Assembly: GCA_019347575.1 (NCBI GenBank)
Contig: JAHWKY010000012.1
Span: 1-34,647, forward strand
DNA from: Actinomycetota bacterium
GTDB lineage: Bacteria > Actinomycetota > Nitriliruptoria > Nitriliruptorales > Nitriliruptoraceae
Direction of reading: 5' to 3'
DNA length: 34,647 nt
Made by a program: the position numbers and the translations under genes. Shown piece after piece: positions 25,892-34,088 of the stretch. Positions within the stretch are counted from its first letter, which is position 1. Each line of letters begins with the position of its first letter. Under the pieces are notes generated by a model that ran no database searches, had not been told where the DNA came from, and worked only from the letters and a program-made list of their open reading frames with translations.

Positions 25892-26686
25892 TCAGCCTTC
25901 GACCGAGCGGAGGAAGGCGCGCACGGCATCGTTGAAGGCCTCGGGTGCCTCCAGGTTGGTGTCGTGGCCGACGCCTGGCAGGACGACGAGCCGTGAGCCC
26001 GGGATCCTGGCGTGCAGGTCCTCCGCAACCGTCAACGGCGACCGCACATCCAGCTCCCCGTACAGCAGCAGCGTCGGCACGGCGATGCTCGGCAGCACGT
26101 CACGCAGATCGGCTTCAGCGAAGCTTCGTAGCATCGGCACGAGCCCGTCTGGGCGGGTGTCCAGCATCATCGCGGTCGTCTCCTCGACCACCTCCGGTGC
26201 GACCGTGTCGGTGAAGAAGGTGGGCAGGTAGTCCTCGACCCACTCGTGCGGTGACCGTTGCGCGTCGCGGAGGCCACGCTCGAGCCGCCCCTCGACCTCG
26301 TCGGGTGGCAGCGACCCGGCCCAGCCGGCGTAGGCGGAAGCCAGGATCAGTGTGCGAGGGATGTCTGGGTGTCGGCGGTAGAGCTCCAGCGCGAGCCCGC
26401 CGCCGAACGACAGCCCCAGCACGTGGGGCCGGTCGAGGCCCAGCGTCCCGATGAACCCGGCGAGGTGGTCCGCGTAGTCCGCCAGTCCGTAGCCGTCAGG
26501 AGGATCCGACGAGCCGCCACAACCAGGTGCGTCCCAGGCGACCAGCGTGAAGTCGTCGGAGAGCTCCTCGAGCTGGCGACGCCACGCCCGTCGGTCGGCG
26601 AAGCCGCCGTGCAAGAGCACCAGTGGTGGCCCGTGCCCGGCCTTCTCGAACGTGATGTGCAGCCCGTCAACGTCGACCTGATCCAT
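25892..26686 (-). CDS. Alpha/beta-hydrolase-fold protein
   Basis: 264 aa from the ATG at 26686 (MDQVDVDGLHITFEKAG); the frame is open to 26773 but that part is Arg-rich. Fold marks: oxyanion HG in PPLVLLHGGFADRRAW, the stretch LVAWDAPGCGGSSDP, nucleophile elbow GLSFGGGLALEL (Ser), acid in LYGELDVRSPL (Asp) and His in VVLPGVGHDTNLEAPEAF. A single-domain esterase, lactonase or haloperoxidase-like enzyme; substrate unknown. It converges on the ACT gene and stands alone. Confidence 0.93.
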   Translation of the reverse strand: MDQVDVDGLHITFEKAGHGPPLVLLHGGFADRRAWRRQLEELSDDFTLVAWDAPGCGGSSDPPDGYGLADYADHLAGFIGTLGLDRPHVLGLSFGGGLALELYRRHPDIPRTLILASAYAGWAGSLPPDEVEGRLERGLRDAQRSPHEWVEDYLPTFFTDTVAPEVVEETTAMMLDTRPDGLVPMLRSFAEADLRDVLPSIAVPTLLLYGELDVRSPLTVAEDLHARIPGSRLVVLPGVGHDTNLEAPEAFNDAVRAFLRSVEG

Positions 26687-26814
26687 GCCCTCACTGCGTG
26701 GTCGACAACCCGAGGTCCTCGCAGCAGCATGGCACCACCGATCACGTCTCGCACGCGAGCGATCCCGAACCACGCAACCGGCGCGAGGCCCCGTAGCTCA
26801 CGCCCTCCCGCGCG

Positions 26815-27204
26815 TCAGCGGGCAGCCTCGAGCAAGCGCTGGCACGCCTCCTCGCAGCGGCGGCAGGCCTCGGCGCAGGCGCGGCAGTGCTCGTGCATGT
26901 CTGCGTGCTTCTCGCACTCCTCAGCACAGGCACGGCACGCCGCCTCGCAGACCTCCACGAGCTCGAGCCACGGTGCACCCGAAGCACCTGCGCGGGACAC
27001 GACCTTCGCGGTCGCCGCACAGATCTCGGCGCAGTCGAGGTCCAGACGGATGCACCGGGTCAGGTCGGGGTTGCCTTCCTCCAGACACGCGTCGGCGCAG
27101 GCATCACAGTGTGCCGCGCAGTCGATCGCGCTCTCGATGAGAGCGGCCAGCTCGTCGGTGTTGAGCTGGTCGCCGTGGTCTCGCAGGACATCCTTCACAG
27201 CCAT
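26815..27204 (-). CDS. Four-helix-bundle Cys-rich copper-binding protein (DUF326, Csp-like)
   Basis: 129 aa from the ATG at 27204, GAGGAG upstream; longer in-frame starts overlap other genes. Cysteines line four helices: CAAHCDACADACLEE, CIRLDLDCAEICAATA, CEAACRACAEECEKH and the end HEHCRACAEACRRCEEACQRLL, at 3-4 residue spacing. This is the copper-storage (Csp) or DUF326 pattern, often mislabelled ferredoxin. Such proteins bind many Cu(I) ions inside the bundle. No signal peptide, so cytosolic, like Csp3. Stands alone on the minus strand. Confidence 0.9.
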   Translation of the reverse strand: MAVKDVLRDHGDQLNTDELAALIESAIDCAAHCDACADACLEEGNPDLTRCIRLDLDCAEICAATAKVVSRAGASGAPWLELVEVCEAACRACAEECEKHADMHEHCRACAEACRRCEEACQRLLEAAR

Positions 27205-27417
27205 GGCATCTCCTCGTCGGTCGTCAGAGTCTCGAGGGTGGCGTAGCGAGGCCCGCAGCGCCGCCCCAGGATGGGTCCCTTCGTCAGTGGACACCTCGAG
27301 CACGGTGGCGACTCCTTGCCGCGATGGGGCACCGCACCGCGGTGGGGCATCACCACGGGAGCCTGGCATCCGTGTGCGACACCGAGAGTGGGCCACCCCA
27401 CACCTACGCTGCGTCCC

Positions 27418-27843
27418 ATGCCTGAGCCCACCTCGACGGTCGCAGCGGCACGGCCTGCCACCGCGGCCGCCGTCGGCGGCGCGCTGGGTCTGGCGACGTG
27501 GCCCGCACTGGTCGGGTTGCCCGACACCGTGCACGTCCCGCTGCTCGCGGTGCTGCTCGGCGCCATCGCGGGGATCTACGTCGGCTTCGGCCTGCGGGAC
27601 GGCCGCACCACCGAGCTGGTGGTGGAGTCGGTCGTGGCCGCCGCGTTCGTCGCGGTCGCGGTGCTGGCGCTCGCCACCCAGCGGACGTGGCTGCTCGCGG
27701 TGGGTCTCGCGGCCCATGGAGTGTGGGACATCGCCCATCATCCCCGGCACGGCATGACCACGCACCTGCCGCGCTGGTACCCGCCGATGTGCGCCGTCTA
27801 CGACGTCGTCGTCGCCGTCGGCATCGTCGTGCTGGCCCGCTGA
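27418..27843 (+). CDS. DUF6010-like membrane protein
   Basis: 141 aa from the ATG at 27418. Four hydrophobic segments (about residues 10-27, 36-56, 65-85 and 125-140), and the motif HGVWDIAHHPRHGMTTHLPRWYPPMCAVYD, matching from memory the DUF6010 signature (W-D-x-x-H-H-P and R-W-Y-P-P-x-C-x-x-Y-D). Conserved His and Asp suggest a metal or redox role, unproven. The 213-nt gap to the divergent copper-protein gene holds two imperfect 18-nt tandem repeats near 27320-27355 (each CCGCGxTGGGGCA) and no gene. Confidence 0.72.
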   Translation: MPEPTSTVAAARPATAAAVGGALGLATWPALVGLPDTVHVPLLAVLLGAIAGIYVGFGLRDGRTTELVVESVVAAAFVAVAVLALATQRTWLLAVGLAAHGVWDIAHHPRHGMTTHLPRWYPPMCAVYDVVVAVGIVVLAR

Positions 27844-27941
27844 ACCCAGGGCGAGATCGACTCCCCCCGTCGACGCATCGCTGAGCACGGCGACGAGGAA
27901 CGCGGGGGTGCGCGCCCCGCGCACCGACGGAAGGGTCCCGC

Positions 27942-27972
27942 TTGACCTCAAGTTGACCTGAGGTCGTAGCGT
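27942..27972 (+). promoter_or_regulatory. MerR/SoxR-type promoter of the MFS exporter gene
   Basis: TTGACC (27942-27947) and TAGCGT (27967-27972) are 19 nt apart, the over-long spacing typical of MerR-family targets. The dyad ACCTCA (27945-27950) and TGAGGT (27959-27964), with inner AG/CC and TTGA, closely resembles the SoxR box (CCTCAAGT-xx-ACTTGAGG). The start codon at 28004 lies about 25 nt past the expected transcript start. No MerR/SoxR gene lies in the window. Confidence 0.7.
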
Positions 27973-28003
27973 GCTCCACACCACATCCAGATGGGGGGCG
28001 ACG

Positions 28004-29416
28004 GTGCTGCAGGACCACGGCGCTGACGGACGTCCCACCGTCCTGTCCGGCGGCGGCGGGCCGTTGCCCGCCGCTGCGGTTCGGGGTGGCATCTTCGGGG
28101 CGGGGCTGTGGCCGCTGAGCGTCGGCGGTGTTCTGCTGGTCACGCTGTTCGCGTTCGAAGCGATGGCGGTCGCGACGGCGATGCCGACGGTGGCCGCGGC
28201 ACTCAACGGGCTGTCGCTGTACGGCCTGGCGTTCGGGGCGACCTTCGCGGCCAGCGTCGTCGCCATGGTGGTCGCCGGGATCGTCACCGACCGGCGCGGG
28301 CCGCAGCCAGCGCTGTGGCTCGGGATGGCCGCCTTCGCCGGAGGCCTCGTCATCGCCGGGACCGCGACCACGATGCCGATGCTCGTGGTGGGGCGGGCGG
28401 CCCTGGGCCTGGGAGCCGGGGGACAGATCGTCGCCGTCTACGTCATCGTTGGGCGTGGCTACCCGCCCGAGCTGCGCAAGCGGGTGTTCGCGGCGTTCGC
28501 CGCCGCGTGGGTCCTTCCCGCCGTGGCGGGCCCACCCATCGCCGGGGCGCTGGTGGAGTACGTGCACTGGCGCGCCGTGTTCCTCGCGGCTGCGGTCCTG
28601 GTCGTGCCCGCGGCCATCTCGATGCGGATCGGCCTGCGATCCCTACCCGTCGCGGACATCCCACGGACCGAGCCCGACCCCACGGCGCCCCGCCGCGTGC
28701 GTGCCGCGGTCGCAGCCGCCCTGGGCGCGGCGCTGCTGCACCAGTCGGCGCAGTGGAGCGCGACCGCGGCGGTCGCCGGGGTGCTGGTCGGCCTGGCCGC
28801 GATCGGCGTCTCGGTCCGCCATCTGCTGCCCGCCGGGACCCTGCGGTTCGGGGCAGGGTTGCCGTCCGTGATCGCGCTGCGCGGTGTGATCGCCGCCGCG
28901 TTCTTCGGCGCGGAGACCTTCCTGCCGTTGATGCTGACCCACGAGCGGGGCCTGACGCCCACCGGCGCGGGCGCCGTGCTCACGGTCGGGGCGCTGGGCT
29001 GGTCCGCCGGGTCGGCGTTCCAGGGACGCAGCTCATGGTCGCCCCGCCGGACGCTGCAGGTGGGGATGGCGCTCATCGCCGTCGGTATCGCGACCGTGGC
29101 GATCGCGGTCGCGCCCGTCGCCCCGACGCCGGTGGGTTACGTCGGCTGGCTGCTCGCAGGCACCGGGATGGGCCTGGTCTTCCCGACACTGTCGGTGCTG
29201 GTGCTCGAACTGTCACCCGCGGAGACCCAGGGCGCGAACGTGTCCTCGCTGCAGATCGCGGACGCCGTTACCGTCGCGACCGTGCTCGCGTTCGGCGGCT
29301 CGCTCCTGGCGGTGTTCGGGGCGCGGCCCGCCGTCTACCTCGCCGGGTTCGCGCTCAGCGCGGCGATGGCCGCCGCCGCGGTGGCCGCCGCGGGGCGCGC
29401 CACGGCTACGAGCTGA
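28004..29416 (+). CDS. MFS multidrug-efflux-type transporter
   Basis: 470 aa from the GTG at 28004; the in-frame GTG at 27971 lies within the promoter's -10 box and is not used. About 12-14 hydrophobic segments; motif A appears as AGIVTDRRGPQPAL after helix 2, and the helix-5 antiporter-like motif as AAWVLPAVAGPPIAGALVEYVHWRAVF, typical of DHA2/EmrB-like proton-driven drug exporters. It has a divergent C-terminal half and a GxGMGLVFPTLSVL segment. A 19-nt-spaced MerR/SoxR-type promoter lies just upstream, so it is likely induced by redox-active or other toxic compounds. Confidence 0.9.
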   Translation: MLQDHGADGRPTVLSGGGGPLPAAAVRGGIFGAGLWPLSVGGVLLVTLFAFEAMAVATAMPTVAAALNGLSLYGLAFGATFAASVVAMVVAGIVTDRRGPQPALWLGMAAFAGGLVIAGTATTMPMLVVGRAALGLGAGGQIVAVYVIVGRGYPPELRKRVFAAFAAAWVLPAVAGPPIAGALVEYVHWRAVFLAAAVLVVPAAISMRIGLRSLPVADIPRTEPDPTAPRRVRAAVAAALGAALLHQSAQWSATAAVAGVLVGLAAIGVSVRHLLPAGTLRFGAGLPSVIALRGVIAAAFFGAETFLPLMLTHERGLTPTGAGAVLTVGALGWSAGSAFQGRSSWSPRRTLQVGMALIAVGIATVAIAVAPVAPTPVGYVGWLLAGTGMGLVFPTLSVLVLELSPAETQGANVSSLQIADAVTVATVLAFGGSLLAVFGARPAVYLAGFALSAAMAAAAVAAAGRATATS

Positions 29417-29580
29417 CCCCGATAGGCGACGGCAGAGCCCGCGCCGCGGCCCAGGCATCACGAGTCGATGCAACGCACCCTGGGTGACGGGATAGTTAGC
29501 ATCCGGGCGGGCTCGTGACATGTTCGAGGGGCTTCGCGAGCCCGTGGGCAACTGCAGCGAGAGCGCAGGACGGGACCGAC

Positions 29581-30216
29581 ATGGCCTACGCGATCGGCCG
29601 CATCACCGGGTACCTGATCATGGGCATGCTGCTGGCCTACGGGATCGTCTACATCGTGGCCCGTCGGCGGACAGGCGACCCCGGTGCCGCCCGCGAGCGT
29701 GCGCGAAGCTGGCGGACCGGCGCGATCGGCCTCGTGATGGCCGGCGTCCTCATCGTGATCACTGCCTCGGGCGATGTCGCGCAGACGAGCCGCGAGACGG
29801 AGGCGGCGGAGCGGCTCGACGTCTCCGACCTGTTCGTGCCCCTGCCGTCCGGCTACACCTACCTCCCTCCGCTGGGACCCGACGAACCCCTCCTCGAGGC
29901 CTTCCGAGAAGAGGATCCCGTCGGAGTCGAGGCGCGCCGGGTCGAGGCCGACGACCAGTCCGAGACACTCGTCGTCGTCATCGAGAGGCGGCCCGGTGAA
30001 CTCGACCTCGACAGCCTCGCTCGAGGCTTCACCGAGTCGGGCGGACAAGAGCTGGAAGCGGTGACCATCGCTGGGAAGCCTGCGCGGAGCGGCGAGGTCG
30101 CGGGACAGACGATGCTGTTCTCACACCTCGACGTCTTCATCGTCATGGTCATCGGCGAACGCGACCACGTGCAGACCATCTCGGAGGCGCTGCTCGGCGG
30201 CTACGACAGCCTCTAG
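29581..30216 (+). CDS. Two-TM membrane protein with periplasmic domain, unknown function
   Basis: 211 aa from the ATG at 29581. Two membrane segments (about 8-24 YAIGRITGYLIMGMLLAYGIVYIV and 50-66 IGLVMAGVLIVITA) with a basic loop between, then about 145 residues outside: DLFVPLPSGYTYLPPLGPDEP, then ETLVVVIERRPGELDLDSLARGFTESGGQELEAVTIAGKPAR and IVMVIGERDHVQTISEALLGGYD. The final part resembles a lipoprotein-like alpha/beta stress domain, but no family was recognised. The gap 29417-29580 before it holds no gene. Confidence 0.75.
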   Translation: MAYAIGRITGYLIMGMLLAYGIVYIVARRRTGDPGAARERARSWRTGAIGLVMAGVLIVITASGDVAQTSRETEAAERLDVSDLFVPLPSGYTYLPPLGPDEPLLEAFREEDPVGVEARRVEADDQSETLVVVIERRPGELDLDSLARGFTESGGQELEAVTIAGKPARSGEVAGQTMLFSHLDVFIVMVIGERDHVQTISEALLGGYDSL

Positions 30217-30374
30217 CGAACGAGGCGTTCGACGCGGGGCCCGTCTCCGGCACCGTGGGGTCAGTACCGGATGTCGAGGGCGTAGCGCAGCGCGCGCTTC
30301 AGCCCCGCGGCGCAGCAGCTCCGAGGGTGCAGACTCACAGACGGAGGACATCGCGGCGGGTCTGTGGAACCCGT

Positions 30375-30402
30375 CACCTCACAGAGACGGTGAGCTGAGG
30401 TG
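30375..30402. promoter_or_regulatory. Alternative hairpins over the RBS of the next gene
   Basis: CACCTCA (30375-30381) can pair with TGAGGTG (30396-30402), and CTCAC (30378-30382) with GTGAG (30390-30394); the two overlap, so only one can form. The right arm abuts the GGAGG ribosome-binding stretch of the gene at 30416. Regulatory role is inferred. Confidence 0.35.
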
Positions 30403-30415
30403 GAGGACTAGCTCC

Positions 30416-31384
30416 GTGGACGAGCCGTCAGATCCCTCTACCGAGCATCCCGGACCGCTGGATGTCGAAACGCCGCTGCGCTCAGCACGCGAACACGCGG
30501 TGAAGGCGCTGGCGGCGCTTGTCATCGCCAGCGCCTCTGTGTTCTTCCTCCTCGACGCGTACGGGGCTGGGGTCGGGTGGCCGGAAGGCGACTACCGGGT
30601 CGAGGGCGAGGTCGTATCCCGCTTACGGACCAGCGGCGGTGTGGCCGTCTTCTTCGTAGGGCGAGGTCAAGGAACCGAGGTGCGTTGGCAACGTTCCGGC
30701 GACGCGGATCACCGATGGGAGGTCGGTGACACGCAGGAGGGGTGGGTGGTCAATGGCAGGTTCCACGCCGACTTCCTCCCTACCGTGTCGGGACCAGCCG
30801 ACGCGTTCTACTTCCTGCTCACTGCGGTCTTCGTCGCGTGGGGTTCGCGCAGGCTCTTCGGCATCGCCATCGCCATCGCCGATGCCCGCCGGACGGGCGA
30901 CCCTCCCCGTCACGGATACGTGGCGTTCGTCAGGAACCCCGTCCACGGCGCGATCCGTGAAGTGCTTCTGATCTGGTGGGCGGACCCGACGAGCACCAAG
31001 CCGCTCCCGGAACCCGACCTGACACTGCTCGCGGACGAGGAGGTGGGCGCCGAACTGATCGGGTCGAGAGGACCCAGGATCTGGGAGGCCTGGGTCGACA
31101 CCGGTCACCACCGGTGGTCCAAACCCCGGTGGATCAGCGTCCGAGAGGGCGTGTTCATCCCCCATCGGCGAGCGATCCTGGGCGGGCCAGCGCTCCGCAA
31201 CGCGAGGAAGCAAGAACCGGTCGGGCCGCTACCTCTGGCGACAACGGAGGCGCCCGTCAACCTCGCGGAACGGGGAGGGCGCCGTCACCGTTTCGTGCCG
31301 ATGCTCCTTGGGCGCCTAGTGCTGGCTGCCGGTATCGCTGCTGTTTCCGGTCTCTCCGTGGGGTCCGGGGAGCGCCTGCTGTGA
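30416..31384 (+). CDS. Membrane protein of unknown function, three TM segments
   Basis: 322 aa, GTG at 30416 with GGAGG about 11 nt upstream. Segments near residues 28-48 (VKALAALVIASASVFFLLDAY), 130-150 (AFYFLLTAVFVAWGSRRLFGIAIAIADA) and 298-316 (LLGRLVLAAGIAAVSGLSV). A soluble stretch lies between the first two, and a longer cytosolic one follows with IWEAWVDTGHHRWSKPRWISVREGVFIPHRRAILGG. No family recognised. Ends at a terminator-like hairpin (31464-31499) facing the convergent TfoX gene. Confidence 0.7.
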   Translation: MDEPSDPSTEHPGPLDVETPLRSAREHAVKALAALVIASASVFFLLDAYGAGVGWPEGDYRVEGEVVSRLRTSGGVAVFFVGRGQGTEVRWQRSGDADHRWEVGDTQEGWVVNGRFHADFLPTVSGPADAFYFLLTAVFVAWGSRRLFGIAIAIADARRTGDPPRHGYVAFVRNPVHGAIREVLLIWWADPTSTKPLPEPDLTLLADEEVGAELIGSRGPRIWEAWVDTGHHRWSKPRWISVREGVFIPHRRAILGGPALRNARKQEPVGPLPLATTEAPVNLAERGGRRHRFVPMLLGRLVLAAGIAAVSGLSVGSGERLL

Positions 31385-31463
31385 CCAGCTCGACGGGGCT
31401 GCCGTCCTGACCTCGGGCGGAGGCGCTCCACGGCTGAGGTCGCGTCGATCGTGGTGTAGCCGG

Positions 31464-31499
31464 AGGTCTCGCGTCAGCATCTGGCGCGGCACGAGACCT
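31464..31499. terminator. Bidirectional hairpin between convergent genes
   Basis: AGGTCTCG (31464-31471) and CGAGACCT (31492-31499) pair perfectly, with inner CGTCAG-CAT-CTGGCG pairing allowing G-U. It overlaps the stop of the minus-strand TfoX-like gene and lies 80 nt after the plus-strand membrane gene. No U-run. The inner GCGTCAG...CTG/CTGACGC motif resembles that at 19225-19242. Confidence 0.6.
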
Positions 31500-31830
31500 A
31501 CTTCGGCTCGAGGCGCGAGGTGAAGTCGAGGCCGCGGCCGACCCACGCGCGCAGGTCGGCGTCGGCGGCGATCCCCTCCGGCGCGACGTAGACCATGCCC
31601 GCCATCGGCTCGCCGGTGAAGTCCATCTCGCGGGCGTGGGGCTGGGCGAGCGCGTCCGCGTGCCCGTCCTTGCCGACGCGCACCATGAGCTCGTCGCCGA
31701 GGACGCCCACCGTCATGTGGCCCGCGACCATGAAGGCGAGGCCGCCGAACATCTTGCGCTCCACCGGCTCGACGTCGCTGACGACGAGGGCTTCGCGCAC
31801 GCGGTCGGCGAGATCTTCGCCGTAGGCCAT
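31498..31830 (-). CDS. TfoX N-terminal domain protein
   Basis: 110 aa from the ATG at 31830, GGGAGG 7 nt upstream. Reads MAYGEDLADRVREALVVSDVEPVERKMFGGLAFMVAGHMTVGVLGDELMVRVG, then FTGEPMAGMVYVAPEGIAADADLRAWVGRGLDFTSRL. The KMFGGLAFM motif is the hallmark of the TfoX N-terminal domain, best known from the competence regulator Sxy/TfoX, but here stand-alone as in many actinobacteria, of unknown function. It starts 14 nt downstream of the SRPBCC gene, likely one operon. Confidence 0.92.
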   Translation of the reverse strand: MAYGEDLADRVREALVVSDVEPVERKMFGGLAFMVAGHMTVGVLGDELMVRVGKDGHADALAQPHAREMDFTGEPMAGMVYVAPEGIAADADLRAWVGRGLDFTSRLEPK

Positions 31831-31844
31831 CGTGGACCTCCCGC

Positions 31845-32333
31845 TCAGCCCGACGTGGTGGTGTCGCCGGGGGATTCGACCTCGGCCTTGAGGCGGTCGA
31901 GGCCCTTCTCGAAGTCGGGACCGATCAGCTTGTCCATCGACGTGAAGATGCCCATCACCTTGGTCATGAACGTCTTGGGTCCGGTCATCGTCCACGTCAC
32001 GGTCGTGCCGCCCTCCTCCGGTTGGAGCTCGAACCGTGTCGTGCTGCGGGACTTGAACGGCTTGAGGAACTGCAGGTCGATCGTGATGGCCGAGTCGGTC
32101 ACGTCCACGATCTCCATCCGGCCCTCGCCGGCCTTGCGGTTCCCCTGCCACTCGTACCAGGCGCCGACGCCGGCGTCGGCGCCGCCGTAGTTCCGGCTCA
32201 AGGCGGGGTCGAGGTCCTCCCACGGCGACCACGACGTCCACCGGCGGAAGTCGACGATGCGCTCACGCACCTGTTCCGCGGGAGCCTCCACGTGGCCGCT
32301 GCGCTCGACGGTGTAGGTGTCCGAACCAGCCAT
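31845..32333 (-). CDS. SRPBCC-family (polyketide cyclase-like) protein
   Basis: 162 aa. START/Bet v1-like: YTVERSGHVEAPAEQVRERIVDFRRWTSWSPWEDLDPALSRNYGG, then WQGNRKAGEGRMEIVDVT, then RFELQPEEGGTTVTWTMTG, ending GPDFEKGLDRLKAEVE. It contains the SPWE motif and a central hydrophobic cavity pattern; it binds or acts on a lipophilic ligand, unknown here. Upstream of and probably cotranscribed with the TfoX gene. Confidence 0.92.
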   Translation of the reverse strand: MAGSDTYTVERSGHVEAPAEQVRERIVDFRRWTSWSPWEDLDPALSRNYGGADAGVGAWYEWQGNRKAGEGRMEIVDVTDSAITIDLQFLKPFKSRSTTRFELQPEEGGTTVTWTMTGPKTFMTKVMGIFTSMDKLIGPDFEKGLDRLKAEVESPGDTTTSG

Positions 32334-32580
32334 GATGGCCTCCCTCTACGCGTAACGGTCCCCGGCCCGACGCACCTCAGTCGGTCGTGCGTCTGGCACC
32401 TGTCGGCCGGCTTGAGTCGGTCGTTGTGCGTGCTCTGCAACGGAACGTAGTGTCTACGGGCGTGTCCAAGTCACCATGACGCTCCCCGTGGCAGGCGTCG
32501 CTGACTGAGCTCCTCAGCTGAGGCGCCAGGTGCTCGTGTCACAGGTGCGAGGCAGACTCGAGCGACCCACAGGAAGGACG

Positions 32581-32781
32581 GTGTTGCCTCGTGAGGCGCC
32601 CCGACGTCACGACGCCACGATGAGTAACCCGACGAGACCACTGCTCCCCATCGACCCGCAGCGCGTCGATGAGACCGGACTACCCTGGGCCTTCCTGAGC
32701 AACGCCACCGACCTCAGCGCCCACGTCCCGGGGCTGTTCGTGGTGGTCGGCCCCGCCTCGGGCATCCACGCCATCAGTTAG
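32581..32781 (+). CDS. Small hypothetical protein preceding the sigma gene
   Basis: 66 aa from the GTG at 32581, with AGGAAGG upstream; the internal ATG at 32620 has no ribosome-binding site. The core DPQRVDETGLPWAFLSNATDLSAHVPGLFVVVGPASGIHAIS resembles short actinobacterial proteins with a VD-TG-PW-FL motif, of unknown function. The stop TAG is part of an iron-box-like operator (32778-32796). Real but perhaps truncated; moderate confidence. The 247-nt stretch before it (32334-32580) shows only a small CTGAG/CTCAG palindrome near 32503-32515. Confidence 0.45.
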   Translation: MLPREAPRRHDATMSNPTRPLLPIDPQRVDETGLPWAFLSNATDLSAHVPGLFVVVGPASGIHAIS

Positions 32782-32796
32782 GTTCACCTAACCTCA
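32778..32796 (+). promoter_or_regulatory. DtxR/IdeR-like iron box upstream of the SigX5-type sigma gene
   Basis: TTAGGTTCACCTAACCTCA matches the 19-bp IdeR/DtxR consensus TTAGGTTAGSCTAACCTAA at about 16 positions. The core GGTT-CAC-CTAACC keeps the dyad except two central bases. It lies 46 nt upstream of the ATG at 32842 and overlaps the preceding small gene's stop. If bound by an iron-loaded repressor, the sigma factor would be made under iron shortage. Inference from one site. Confidence 0.6.
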
Positions 32797-32841
32797 CACC
32801 TCGTCCGGACGACCGACACATCGCCCAGGAGCATCCGGTTC

Positions 32842-33786
32842 ATGGCTACCTCCACCCCATCACCCACCGCCGACCTCGACGCCCTCGAGCAGCACCGGGG
32901 CGAGCTGACCGGCTTCTGCTACCGCATGCTCGGATCGGTCTTCGAGGCGGATGACGCCGTGCAGGAGACGATGCTCCGGGCGTGGCGCGCGCTCGGGTCG
33001 TTCGAGGGCCGCTCATCGCTGCGCTCGTGGCTGTACCGCATCGCCACGAACGTCTGCCTCGACGTTCTCCGCAGCAGCCAGCGGCGCGTGCGCCCCATGG
33101 ACCTCGGCCCCGCACTGGAGCCGGTGAGCGAGAACCTCAACACCCGCCCCGAGGCGACCTGGATCGAGCCGTTGCCCGATCCGGCGGACGCCGCGGTCGC
33201 GCGGGACTCGATCCGGCTCGCGTTCGTCGCCGCGCTCCAGCACCTGCCGCCGCGCCAGCGCGCCGCGCTCATCCTGTTCGAGGTGCTGGGATGGCAGGCC
33301 AGCGAGGTCGCCGAGCTGCTCGACACGTCCGTGCCGGCGATCAACAGCGCCCTGCAACGTGCCCGCGCGACGCTGGCGACCGCCGAGCTGACGCCGTCCG
33401 CCCCGGCGAGCGACGACACGGCGCTGCTCGACCGCTACGTCGCCGCGTTCGAGGCCTACGACATCGAGGCGCTCACCTCGCTGATCCACGAGGACGCGAT
33501 CCAGTCGATGCCGCCCTACGACCTGTGGCTGCGCGGCCGCGACGACATCTTCGCGTGGTGGCTCGGGCCCGGGATCGACTGCAGGAACTCGCGCGTCATC
33601 CCAACCACCTCGGCCAATGGCTCCCCCGCGTTCGGCCAGTACAAGCCCGATCCCGACGGCGGCTACGCGCCGTGGGCGCTGCAGGTGCTCGAGCTGTCAG
33701 AGGGACGGATCGTCGAGCTCACCTTCTTCCTCGACACCGGACGCCTGTTCCCGCTGTTCGGCCTGCCCGACCACCTCGAGCGGTAG
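32842..33786 (+). CDS. SigX5/SigG-type ECF sigma factor with SnoaL-like tail
   Basis: 314 aa, ATG at 32842 with AGGAG upstream. Sigma2: [49 protein letters not shown]. Sigma4: [47 protein letters not shown]. The C-terminal region (about 185-314) [44 protein letters not shown] is a SnoaL-like domain typical of the TIGR02960/SigG (ECF56) group, in which the fused domain may regulate activity. The iron box upstream suggests control by iron. Its 3' end overlaps the STAS gene on the other strand by 90 nt. Confidence 0.92.
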   Translation: MATSTPSPTADLDALEQHRGELTGFCYRMLGSVFEADDAVQETMLRAWRALGSFEGRSSLRSWLYRIATNVCLDVLRSSQRRVRPMDLGPALEPVSENLNTRPEATWIEPLPDPADAAVARDSIRLAFVAALQHLPPRQRAALILFEVLGWQASEVAELLDTSVPAINSALQRARATLATAELTPSAPASDDTALLDRYVAAFEAYDIEALTSLIHEDAIQSMPPYDLWLRGRDDIFAWWLGPGIDCRNSRVIPTTSANGSPAFGQYKPDPDGGYAPWALQVLELSEGRIVELTFFLDTGRLFPLFGLPDHLER

Positions 33787-33987
33787 TCGCCAGCCGACCA
33801 GGACCCTCGCCAGCCCCATGAACTCCGCCAGATCGACCAGCTCCGGCGACGCGTGCAACAGCTCCACGCGGCACCCGATGCCGCGCGCGACGAGCTGCAG
33901 GCGCGCCAGCGCCCCGATCGTGGCTGCGTCCGGCGGCAACCCGCGGAGGTCGAGCCTGATCGTCACCTGGCCGTCATCGTCCATCAA
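33697..33987 (-). CDS. STAS/MlaB-like small protein
   Basis: 96 aa, ATG at 33987 (a second Met at 33984). The middle [54 protein letters not shown] has the STAS fold pattern: strand, helix, strand and the (L)xxLxxxxGL(A)xVL ending. Such stand-alone domains act as phospho-switch partners or lipid-transport subunits; the typical phosphorylatable Ser is not obvious here. The last ~30 codons are antisense to the sigma gene end, so the C-terminal tail ([12 protein letters not shown]) is less certain. Confidence 0.75.
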   Translation of the reverse strand: MMDDDGQVTIRLDLRGLPPDAATIGALARLQLVARGIGCRVELLHASPELVDLAEFMGLARVLVGWRLPLEVVGQAEQREQASGVEEEGELDDPSL

Positions 33988-34088
33988 CCTTCAGACGGTA
34001 CGAACCGCACGAACTCACCGGTGACCGATGAGTTCCGCGGTCGAGCCTCGTCGTAGCTGATGTCGCCAGACCCGAGGAGGAAGCAGCG

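Noticed and set aside
27205-28371. Long N-terminal extension of the copper-protein frame
   Set aside because: It overlaps the DUF6010 and MFS genes; the GAGGAG site before the ATG at 27204 fixes the short start.
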